37,777 bases of DNA, taken from an uncultured Clostridia bacterium. GTDB lineage: Bacteria > Bacillota > Clostridia > TANB77 > CAG-508. Under the pieces are notes generated by a model. The model was not told the DNA's origin. It did not search any database and was given only the letters and a program-made list of their open reading frames with translations. The number at the start of each line of letters is the position of its first letter. Position 1 is the stretch's first letter. Position numbers and translations under genes: made by a program. Shown one piece after another: positions 1-6,402 of this stretch. The stretch lies in the NCBI GenBank assembly GCA_944390365.1, contig CALXPW010000012.1:1-37777 (forward strand). Reading direction: 5' to 3'.

Positions 1-99
1 TTCCCACATATATATTTTATATTTATTAGGCAGTTATGTCAAGTGGTTTTAGAGGATTTTTTCTGAAAACAGTTTAATATATATTACGCAAAAGTATAG

Positions 100-128
100 T
101 TGACATAATTCTATTTTTTTGCTATTAT
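100..128 (+). promoter_or_regulatory. Consensus sigma-A promoter of the LRV gene
   Basis: TTGACA at 100-105 and TATTAT at 123-128 are separated by 17 bases, the ideal housekeeping-sigma arrangement. They lie about 95 bases before the plus-strand gene at 224, which has an AAGGAGG ribosome-binding site at 204-210. The gene therefore appears to be transcribed alone, against the direction of its neighbours. Confidence 0.75.
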
Positions 129-223
129 TATGTTGTTATCCTATGTATGGGGAGAAATAATACATACAAGTTCGCATTTTTATTTTTATTAGATAATTCT
201 AATAAGGAGGATTTTGTTTTGTT

Positions 224-685
224 ATGAAAAATCGGATTGAAGCTATTAGCATTTTAGCAGAGTCTGGCATTCTATCTCAAATCATTACAGAGTTGGTGAA
301 TAATAATCCCATCTCCACTTCACTTGCTGAATCTATTGCAAACTATCCCGGGACTTCATCTGAAGCCCTTGCAATTTTGGCAAAGGATAAAAGTTGGGAA
401 GTTCGTTATGCCGTTGCAGGCAATTCCAATACTTCGCCTAAAATACTTGCAGTTTTAGCAACAGATGAATACTGTGTTATTCGAGCTCAGGTAGGATATA
501 ATCCCAATACTTTGCCTGAAACGCTTGAAGAACTAACAAGCGATAAAGAATATTGGGTTCGTGAGAATGTAGCACTCAATCAAAAAGCTACTCCTAGAGT
601 TATTGCTATTTTAGCAAAGGATGAAAATTGGTTAGTCCGTTCCATGGCAAGAAAGAATCCCAATTTTTCCAATTTGCTTTTCTAA
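224..685 (+). CDS. Leucine-rich repeat variant (LRV/HEAT-like) protein
   Basis: A 153-residue soluble protein with no signal peptide. From about residue 35 to the end it is built of roughly 24-residue repeats with the pattern LA-x-D-x4-VR-x2-VA-x-N-x-T-x4-L-x-L (for example units beginning near residues 48, 72, 96 and 121). This is the pattern of the leucine-rich-repeat-variant family, alpha-helical solenoids thought to bind other macromolecules; no enzymatic motif is visible. The start is supported by AAGGAGG at 204-210. It stands alone on the plus strand between its own promoter and terminator. Arginine codons include CGT, CGA and one CGG (codon 4), unlike the AGA-dominated neighbours, which hints at acquisition from elsewhere. 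The fold assignment is good; the biological role is unknown. Confidence 0.8.
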   Translation: MKNRIEAISILAESGILSQIITELVNNNPISTSLAESIANYPGTSSEALAILAKDKSWEVRYAVAGNSNTSPKILAVLATDEYCVIRAQVGYNPNTLPETLEELTSDKEYWVRENVALNQKATPRVIAILAKDENWLVRSMARKNPNFSNLLF

Positions 686-725
686 AATACTAAAATTCGA
701 TATAGTTTTATAAGTTTAATCCGAC

Positions 726-764
726 AAACAGACGCGAAGTGAAATTCACCTCGCGCCTGTTTTT
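726..764 (+). terminator. Rho-independent terminator after the LRV gene
   Basis: A near-perfect hairpin with arms AAACAGACGCGAAGTGAA and TTCACCTCGCGCCTGTTT (A/G alternations keep G-T pairing) is followed by a T run. It separates the plus-strand LRV gene from the convergent minus-strand gene at 783 and could serve both. Confidence 0.8.
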
Positions 765-782
765 ATATTTATATACAAAAAT

Positions 783-1430
783 TTATCTTTCATCTTCTTC
801 TCTGCTTTGTTGAGTATCTTCTCTACCTCTATCTTTATCTTCTTCTAATGTTCTTGTTATATTTTTTAATTGTCCATTTCTAGATAATTCATCTACGAAT
901 TTTTTATGTTCTTTCTTAGAAAAACCAATTTCTTGTGATATATCTTGTGTTTCACTAATATTCCTTTTAGTTCCTGTAAAAAATTCTATTATTCTTTGAA
1001 GTAATGATTTTTTTCTAGCTGGTGCTACTATAGCTGTTTCCAGTTTTGAATATTCTTCACTATATTCTGCACGAATAATTGGCCTATCTTTTTTTATATT
1101 ACTATTATTTGTTTGCTTATTATGGATGTCACTTTTCTTATCAAATTCATTTTCTGCTTCTAAAGATGTATTTTCTAAATCAACTTGTAAAGCTCCATTT
1201 TCTACACTATGATTCCTTATTACTCTTGAACCACTTTTAAATTCACTGTCTTTTACTTGTACACCAACGTTTCCTTTTTCAATATTTATATTATTTAATA
1301 CTTGCGAATCCTGTGTAAAAGACGAATCTTTCACAGATATATCAACATTTCCTCTTCCTACATTTAAATCATTTATTATGCTTGAATTTTGCGATACAGT
1401 ATTGCCACTTGATTGTATGCTAATTTTCAT
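783..1430 (-). CDS. Hypothetical hydrophilic repeat protein
   Basis: A 215-residue protein with no signal peptide or membrane segment. The first 90 residues contain three imperfect repeats of about 29 residues (pattern G-N-V-x-V-x-V-K-D-S-x-F, then S-x-V-x-N/R-N). They alternate short polar strands and recall a right-handed beta-solenoid or pentapeptide-like stack, but I cannot assign a family. The rest (about 95-215) is highly charged and ends in an E/R/D/Q-rich tail. The start is backed by GAGGAGGAGAGG just upstream. It is the last gene of the minus-strand run and is separated from xerD by a terminator. Function not recognised. Confidence 0.6.
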   Translation of the reverse strand: MKISIQSSGNTVSQNSSIINDLNVGRGNVDISVKDSSFTQDSQVLNNINIEKGNVGVQVKDSEFKSGSRVIRNHSVENGALQVDLENTSLEAENEFDKKSDIHNKQTNNSNIKKDRPIIRAEYSEEYSKLETAIVAPARKKSLLQRIIEFFTGTKRNISETQDISQEIGFSKKEHKKFVDELSRNGQLKNITRTLEEDKDRGREDTQQSREEDER

Positions 1431-1511
1431 AGTCCTCTCCTCCTCATATCTTCAAATATAATATATTGTACCACAAAATTCTTTTATTTTCAATATAACC
1501 TACTTGTATGC

Positions 1512-1544
1512 AAAAAACTAGTCGCTACTGTTTAACGACTAGTT
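1512..1544 (-). terminator. Terminator after xerD
   Basis: Read on the minus strand, AACTAGTCG and CGACTAGTT form a 9-bp stem with a short loop, followed by a run of T. It sits 12 bases past the xerD stop codon. Confidence 0.8.
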
Positions 1545-1555
1545 CTAATATTTTC

Positions 1556-2446
1556 CTATGCTCTTGGATGTGTTCTTCTATAAATATCTCTTATTCCTGC
1601 ATCTTGAAATTGCGTATATACTTGTGTTGATGATATATCAGAATGTCCAAGCATTGTTTGTATTGCCTTTAAGTCTGCACCATTTTGTAATAAATGTGTT
1701 GCAAAAGAATGTCTAAGTACGTGTGGTGTTATGTCTTTTGTAATGTGTGCTTGCTCTTTATAAAATTTAACAATTTTCCAGAATCCTTGTCTGGTTAGTC
1801 TTTTTCCGTTTACATTAACGAATAATGCTTTTTCGTTTTCGTCTTTTATCATTATTGGTCGTGCATCTTTTATGTATTCATTTAGAGCTGCTATAGATAT
1901 AGAGCCTAATGGTATGTTTCTTTGTTTATTTGCAGATTTGCAAGTAATAAATCCATCTTCTATATGAACGTCTTCCAAATCTAGAGAAATAATCTCTGTA
2001 ACTCTCATTCCTGTAGCATAAGCCACTTCTAGCATTGCTTTATCTCTAGTTCCTTTTAAGTCAACATCTTTTGGTTGGCTTAATAGCTTTTCAACCTCAT
2101 CAGCTGTTAATACGCTAGGAACTCTTTTTTCTACTTTTGGTGATTGTATATTATCTGTTGGGTCATATTTCATTTTCTTTATTCTAATTAGATATTGATA
2201 AAAAGATCTAATAGAAGCTAAATTTCTTGATATCGTTGATGTTTTTTTATTTAAATCTTGTAAATGTTTCAAATATTCTTGTATTTTTGTATTATCCACT
2301 TTGTTGTAATTTATTTTATTTTGACTTAAGTAACTTTCAAATTGGTGTATATCTCTACTATATGATTGTAGTGTATTATTTGATACCCTTTTTTCATTTT
2401 GTAAAAAATCCAAAAATTGTTTAATCTGTTTTTCCATCTTTGCCAT
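1556..2446 (-). CDS. xerD: Tyrosine recombinase XerD-like
   Basis: A 296-residue site-specific tyrosine recombinase. An N-terminal SAM-like core-binding domain (about 5-90) is followed by the catalytic domain (about 110-296). All active-site residues are visible: R148 in ATGMRVTE, a lysine in the beta-hairpin (K174), H242 and R245 in HVLRH, H268 in LGHSD and the nucleophile Y277 in VYTQ. Length and composition match chromosomal XerC/XerD, which resolve chromosome dimers at dif. The gene lies directly downstream of spoIIM, an arrangement close to that in Bacillus (spoIIM, fur, xerD), so it is most likely the housekeeping XerD and not a phage or island integrase. GAAGGGG precedes the first ATG; a second ATG at codon 4 is an alternative start. 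Confidence 0.88.
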   Translation of the reverse strand: MAKMEKQIKQFLDFLQNEKRVSNNTLQSYSRDIHQFESYLSQNKINYNKVDNTKIQEYLKHLQDLNKKTSTISRNLASIRSFYQYLIRIKKMKYDPTDNIQSPKVEKRVPSVLTADEVEKLLSQPKDVDLKGTRDKAMLEVAYATGMRVTEIISLDLEDVHIEDGFITCKSANKQRNIPLGSISIAALNEYIKDARPIMIKDENEKALFVNVNGKRLTRQGFWKIVKFYKEQAHITKDITPHVLRHSFATHLLQNGADLKAIQTMLGHSDISSTQVYTQFQDAGIRDIYRRTHPRA

Positions 2447-2547
2447 TACCCCTTCTTTTATAAATATCTAATTTATACAATTTACATAAACACTGTATAT
2501 GTTATATCATACTTATTCACAAAAAGCAAATGATTTTTGTAATTTTT

Positions 2548-3195
2548 TTAAAAGAATTTTATAGTTAACATAAGCAAGTTAGTAGATACATAACTTTCAA
2601 CCAATGATGCCACTACTAAAAGGAGACTTAACATAATTGATATTAGTGTATGTCTTATTATTTCTAGTTTTATATTTTCTCGTCTTCTGTCTTTCATAAT
2701 TGATTTATATAATTTCATACAACTAATTGTCATGCAAATTATTACTGGTATGAAAATCAAATTATGTAGTAACATTGTAACTGTAAAGAATAATATTCCT
2801 TTTTGTACTCCTAGAGTAGCAATTATTGCAGATACTGAGTAGCCAATGCAAAATCCTCTAAATAGTACAATGCCCATAACTATTGGTATACCAATTACTG
2901 TAGAGCCTAGAAGCCACATTGTTATAATTAGTATAAGATTATCGCTTAACGATTTCTTTAGCAGTAGTCCTGTGTCTATATGATAATCTTGCTTTAGTAA
3001 ATTTATAAATTCAGTTATGTAATTTTGTATTTCTGTAGCCTGTTCTCCATTTACATTATTTATGAATATAACTCCTGCTACAATTCCTATAATGAATATA
3101 ATTATAACTATTAAATATAGTTTAAAGTTTTCATATATGTGCCTTAAAATTAAGTCTTTAACATTACTTTTTTGTCTTTTTCGTATTTCTCTCAT
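2548..3195 (-). CDS. spoIIM: Stage II sporulation protein M
   Basis: A 215-residue integral membrane protein with about five hydrophobic helices (near residues 26-50, 85-108, 110-130, 133-158 and 183-205). The spacing and the late motif ASLVESYVSTNLL are typical of SpoIIM, part of the SpoIIDMP complex that remodels septal peptidoglycan to drive engulfment of the forespore. The polar N-terminal tail (about 1-25) should be cytoplasmic. GGAGAAG precedes the ATG. It lies between an endonuclease-Q-like gene and xerD, consistent with Firmicute gene order. Its presence, with gpr at 20.9 kb, indicates an endospore former. Confidence 0.9.
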   Translation of the reverse strand: MREIRKRQKSNVKDLILRHIYENFKLYLIVIIIFIIGIVAGVIFINNVNGEQATEIQNYITEFINLLKQDYHIDTGLLLKKSLSDNLILIITMWLLGSTVIGIPIVMGIVLFRGFCIGYSVSAIIATLGVQKGILFFTVTMLLHNLIFIPVIICMTISCMKLYKSIMKDRRRENIKLEIIRHTLISIMLSLLLVVASLVESYVSTNLLMLTIKFF

Positions 3196-3264
3196 TTATC
3201 TTCTCCTAGATATTTATTTTATACATAATATCTATTCGATAATATGAGATTTAGAACTATTTTT

Positions 3265-3503
3265 TTTGCAAAAGGGGACGGGCTTGTTTTATAAAAATAT
3301 AGTTACTTCTATAAGTTTGTATGTTTTCTACTTTTGTCGAAGTGCTTAAGGTGGGGACCGACAAGTTTAAAAACTGTTAGACAAAACATAGTTTTGGCGT
3401 TACAGTTTTTACGCAGTTGGGGGCCGAAGACAAAATAGAAAACATACAAACTTATTCTGAATATACAATAAATTTGCAAAACAAGCCCGTCCCCTTTTGC
3501 AAA
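3265..3503 (-). repeat. Palindromic element, copy 1
   Basis: A nested inverted repeat fills most of the gap between the EndoQ-like gene and spoIIM. The outer arms (3265-3290 and 3478-3503) are perfectly complementary and contain GGGGACGGGCTTGT; middle arms pair 3311-3338 with 3429-3455. The core (3339-3428) has CTTAAGGTGGGGACC on one side and GTTGGGGGCCGAAGAC on the other, around an AAAAACTGT/ACAGTTTTT stem. The same core, with unrelated arms, recurs at 23529-23780 and 24289-24456. It would be transcribed as a long hairpin between two co-directional genes. Strand assignment is arbitrary. Confidence 0.85.
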
Positions 3504-3508
3504 TTTTT

Positions 3509-4702
3509 TTAGCAGGCTGTTAGTTTGCCATATACTCCACCACCACCGGCTTGTATGTGCACATTTCCAGTTCTTGCTGCTACAATGCTTTTGGCTACTT
3601 TTTCTCCTACAACTGCCTCGATGTCATCTTCCGATAATTTGTGAAGTATGTTCATTTCTGTTTCAAAGTTTGCTAATAATTTATCTATTGTTTTTCCACC
3701 TAAGCCAGGCATAAATGTAAGTGGTATTTGATATATGTATGGTGGTCTAAAGCTTGGACTTTTTGTGGTTTCTTTGTCTTTTATTATTTCTATTCTATCT
3801 AAAACTCCCATTGTAATTTTGCTACTATCACAGTCTGGGCAGTGTGTTACAGGTGGCTTGCCTTCTATTGGCTTTCCACATTTTTCGCAAAATGTTCTAT
3901 GGTACTTTCCTAGTTTTGGGTCTAGTCCATAGTTTGCCAAAATTTTTCTACCATCTTCATTTTTTAGTGCTTTTAGCACTTCTTTAAAACTTATTCCGTC
4001 CAATAGCATTTTGTTATATTCCCTTGCTATTTTAGGAAGTGAATGTGCATCTGAGTTGGTTACAAAGGTACGTGTTTCAAGTTCTGATATTTCGTCTGCT
4101 AAATATGTATCTGAACTTAAGCCTAGTTCTATTGCAAATATTTTGTCAAATTTTTCTTTAAATATTTTGCTTAGTCTATCTGTACAATTTCCATAAAAGC
4201 TCTTATGCGGTGTAAATGCGTGTGCTGGTATTAGCACCCCATTATATTTTTCCACAATATCAACTAGGTCATAGGCTGATATGTCTGCCCTTTGCGAACT
4301 TAATGTAATGTTATGAATGTGTTTGCTCATCTCATTTGAGAAAGCTTTTATATCTTTTAGTGATGGAAAATAGCATAAATTATGTGCACTTCCTGTTTTT
4401 CCTTCATCATTTATTTCTGCTGTTTCTATTTCACTTCCAAGAATTATGCATATTTTATCTTTATATATAATTCCTCCGTCTTCAATTTCATAAGCTTCAC
4501 CCGTTTTTAAAAAGTTTTCTATATCTTCTATTACATAAGGTGATGCACAGTCTATTATTCCAACTATATTTATTCCTTTTCTGTCTGCACACTCTTTTGC
4601 AATATTGGCAAAATTTAGTGACCTTGCTGCTGTAATTTTTATTGGTTTGCCATTTTCACTTCTTCCAATATGTACGTGCAAATCTGTGAATACTTCGTTC
4701 AT
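3509..4702 (-). CDS. Endonuclease Q-like PHP-domain protein
   Basis: A 397-residue protein with an N-terminal PHP phosphoesterase fold (metal-binding DLHVHIGRS near residue 8, DCAS near 50, SEIET near 90, PAHAFTPH near 158, NSDAH near 216). A zinc-ribbon follows (C-x2-C near 273, C-x2-C near 288), then a helix-hairpin-helix-like tail (PGLGGKTIDKL). This order is that of the endonuclease Q / YqxK family, which nicks DNA 5' of deaminated bases such as uracil and hypoxanthine in some archaea and bacilli. The glycine-rich C-terminus is also family-like. It lies upstream of spoIIM, and yqxK is found near spoIIM in bacilli as well. Family assignment is strong; substrate range is inferred. Confidence 0.83.
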   Translation of the reverse strand: MNEVFTDLHVHIGRSENGKPIKITAARSLNFANIAKECADRKGINIVGIIDCASPYVIEDIENFLKTGEAYEIEDGGIIYKDKICIILGSEIETAEINDEGKTGSAHNLCYFPSLKDIKAFSNEMSKHIHNITLSSQRADISAYDLVDIVEKYNGVLIPAHAFTPHKSFYGNCTDRLSKIFKEKFDKIFAIELGLSSDTYLADEISELETRTFVTNSDAHSLPKIAREYNKMLLDGISFKEVLKALKNEDGRKILANYGLDPKLGKYHRTFCEKCGKPIEGKPPVTHCPDCDSSKITMGVLDRIEIIKDKETTKSPSFRPPYIYQIPLTFMPGLGGKTIDKLLANFETEMNILHKLSEDDIEAVVGEKVAKSIVAARTGNVHIQAGGGGVYGKLTAC

Positions 4703-4786
4703 TTATTTTTCCTCTTTTCTTTTTATGTTTTGGTAATTTTTTATCAAAGCCATACATTTGTTATAATTTTCTCCTATAAAACTCAA

Positions 4787-4828
4787 AACAAAAGACTGGC
4801 TCTTCTCTTTTTTCTCCAATCTTTTGTT
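4787..4828 (-). terminator. Hairpin terminator below the 72-residue gene
   Basis: AACAAAAGA (4787-4795) pairs with TCTTTTGTT (4820-4828) around a pyrimidine-rich loop that adds a GG/CC pair. On the minus strand the hairpin follows the gene ending at 4848 and is followed by T-rich sequence. Confidence 0.55.
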
Positions 4829-4847
4829 AAAAATAAATATATAATTA

Positions 4848-5066
4848 TTATCTAGTCATATCATCTTGTATATCTGAGACTAGTTTTACTGGGTCGATTT
4901 CTTCTGTTGTTTTTTCTTGAACTTGAGTAGTTTGCTTTTCTAATTCTGCATCTTTTATTTTTCCCTCAAAGTAATTTGCCATTTTAATACCTTTTATTGT
5001 ATTGTTTAATTTCAAATCATTAAACTCTCTTGAAATTGCTGTTATACTTCCTACTATACCACTCAT
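4848..5066 (-). CDS. Small hypothetical protein
   Basis: A 72-residue, mostly polar protein of unknown family. It has no signal peptide; the middle is charged and probably helical. It overlaps the preceding gene by four bases (ATGA), so the two are almost certainly translationally coupled. The hairpin at 4787-4828 ends this two-gene unit. It may be a partner of the HD-like protein upstream; no function can be read from sequence. Confidence 0.6.
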   Translation of the reverse strand: MSGIVGSITAISREFNDLKLNNTIKGIKMANYFEGKIKDAELEKQTTQVQEKTTEEIDPVKLVSDIQDDMTR

Positions 5067-5608
5067 ATTCTTATTTCCTCCATACTATTTATAAAGTTTT
5101 TAAACTCTTCTAAGTATCTATTGTTTTTATCTTTTAAATTTCTATATTCTAGTAAAACTAATGCTTCATCTGGTTTAAATGCAATTCTTTCTGGCCTATC
5201 CAAAAGCATACCTCCAAATTGGTCTGTTAGCTCTAAAATATCGCTTTCCTTTTCTCGTGGTTCTACTCCACTATACCTATTAACACCTTCACAAATTCGG
5301 CAGAACTTTTCGTCAAACCCTAATTTTGATAAATACTCTGCACCATCTTTTGCAAAGGATTGGACTTTAGATAAATCTTGTGGTACTAAGTTTTTCTTAC
5401 AACTCCATAGTAAACTAGCTGTAATCACAACATTCTTGTCTACCCCTAAGTCGACTCTATCTATAAATAACTTGGTAAGTAGCGCCTTAAATACAACTGA
5501 ATTATCAAAAAATATTCCAGTTCTCTTTTGCAAGTAATATACAATTTCCATTTTCTTTATCCAATCTTTTTCAGATAATATGTAATCTGCAAAAGTTTCG
5601 ACACCCAT
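5063..5608 (-). CDS. Degenerate HD-domain-like protein
   Basis: A 181-residue soluble protein. Residues about 60-115 follow the outline of an HD/HD-GYP phosphohydrolase: V-I-T-A-S-L-L-W-S-C-K-K resembles the usual ALLHDIGK helix, and the later AEYLSKLGFDEKFCRICEG resembles the usual GAEIL..LGF..... HH helix. The metal-binding His and Asp residues are replaced, so catalysis is unlikely. A regulatory or scaffolding role is possible. GGGGAGG precedes the ATG, and a TTGAAA/TATAAT promoter lies at 5675-5703. It is the first gene of a two-gene unit with the 72-residue protein. The resemblance is by eye and moderate. Confidence 0.55.
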   Translation of the reverse strand: MGVETFADYILSEKDWIKKMEIVYYLQKRTGIFFDNSVVFKALLTKLFIDRVDLGVDKNVVITASLLWSCKKNLVPQDLSKVQSFAKDGAEYLSKLGFDEKFCRICEGVNRYSGVEPREKESDILELTDQFGGMLLDRPERIAFKPDEALVLLEYRNLKDKNNRYLEEFKNFINSMEEIRI

Positions 5609-5674
5609 GTTTCTTCCTCCCCTTTGTTCAAGGCTTATACTTTTGTTATGTATTAAAATCCCAAATCTATTCTA

Positions 5675-5703
5675 ATTATATGATAAGTAATTATGTTTTT
5701 CAA
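5675..5703 (-). promoter_or_regulatory. Promoter of the HD-like two-gene unit
   Basis: Read on the minus strand, TTGAAA (5703-5698) and TATAAT (5680-5675) are separated by 17 bases, about 70 bases upstream of the start codon at 5608. Confidence 0.6.
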
Positions 5704-5778
5704 TAATGTTACGCAAATGTCATAAAGTTGTAACATTTGTGTAATATTTAAATTTTAAGACTGTCCCTATAAGTGCCA

Positions 5779-5821
5779 AATGACACTTTTGTGACAGGCA
5801 CCAAAGTGCCAAAATGTCATT
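5779..5821 (-). repeat. Palindrome overlapping the transglycosylase stop codon
   Basis: Outer arms AATGACACTTTTG and CAAAATGTCATT enclose an inner hairpin GGCAC-CAAA-GTGCC. The distal arm includes the TGA stop (5817-5819) of the gene above it. The element resembles the short GGCACC/GTCCC palindromes scattered downstream of genes in low-GC Firmicutes and probably acts as a terminator or mRNA-end structure. Confidence 0.65.
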
Positions 5822-6281
5822 CATATAGTTTCAAATACATTTGGTAATCCCTTAATATTTTTCTTACATAATTTTCTGTTTCTTTATATGGTATATTTTC
5901 TATATCTGAGCCATCTGCTTTTATAACTCCATCCTTAATCCATTGCTCTACATTTCCAAGTCCTGCATTGTATGCAATAATTGCTAGCACTATATTATCG
6001 TCATATAGCCCTAGCAAATATGCAAAATACGAGGTTCCTAATTTAATATTAGTCTCAGGGTCATACAAATCATATGCCTCTATTTCTGTTCCCTCAATTG
6101 CATTTGATCTTTCTACTGCTGTTTCTTCCATTAATTGCATAAGTCCTCTTGCATCTGCATTTGATTTTACGTTTGGGTCAAAATTACTTTCAGCTTTTAT
6201 TATTGCATAGACTAAATACTTGTCTATGCCATTTTCTTCTGAATATTTTTCTACATATTCCGAATATTTTGTAGGATACAT
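5817..6281 (-). CDS. Lytic transglycosylase (SLT), N-terminus frameshifted
   Basis: A 154-residue SLT-family catalytic domain, which cleaves the glycan strand of peptidoglycan. The catalytic Glu lies in AIIKAESNFDP; DARGLMQLME and AYNAGLGNVEQWI are the usual SLT motifs. Proteins of this type normally begin with a membrane anchor. One exists just upstream in another frame: from ATG 6387, with an excellent AAGGAG site, 23 codons encode a signal/anchor and then stop. Skipping one base at the CGG codon 6331-6333 joins the frames and gives an anchor reading TIGLVLFKIIR, for a protein of about 189 residues. The internal ATG at 6281 has no clear ribosome-binding site. So this is either a +1-frameshifted or recoded gene, or it carries a sequence error. 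Confidence 0.82.
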   Translation of the reverse strand: MYPTKYSEYVEKYSEENGIDKYLVYAIIKAESNFDPNVKSNADARGLMQLMEETAVERSNAIEGTEIEAYDLYDPETNIKLGTSYFAYLLGLYDDNIVLAIIAYNAGLGNVEQWIKDGVIKADGSDIENIPYKETENYVRKILRDYQMYLKLYE

Positions 6282-6315
6282 ATATTTTAATATTATATCT
6301 TGAACTCTAATTATT

Positions 6316-6387
6316 TTAAATAATACTAACCCGAATTGTCAGCAAAAAAATCAGTATAACTAGCATTATAATAAACTTCTTTGTCAT
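6316..6387 (-). other. Out-of-frame membrane-anchor segment of the transglycosylase gene
   Basis: From ATG 6387 (AAGGAG upstream) a short frame encodes MTKKFIIMLVILIFLLTI, then meets CGG at 6331-6333 and stops at 6316-6318. The +1 frame is closed by a TGA just before this point and open afterwards, so the shift must occur between about 6338 and 6316. The CGG codon is inside that interval. Confidence 0.75.
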
Positions 6388-6402
6388 TTGCACTCTCCTT
6401 TT

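Noticed and set aside
1556..2446. XerD-like gene as integrase of a mobile element
   Set aside because: It sits next to spoIIM in a conserved core arrangement, far from the tRNA-flanked segment, and has the length and motifs of housekeeping XerD.
3265..3503. CRISPR array made of the palindromic elements
   Set aside because: Copies are kilobases apart, no regular repeat-spacer periodicity exists and no cas genes are present.
3735..3932. Plus-strand open frames inside the EndoQ, polA, ruvB and other minus-strand genes
   Set aside because: They are short, lack ribosome-binding sites and family features, and lie antisense to genes with clear conserved motifs.
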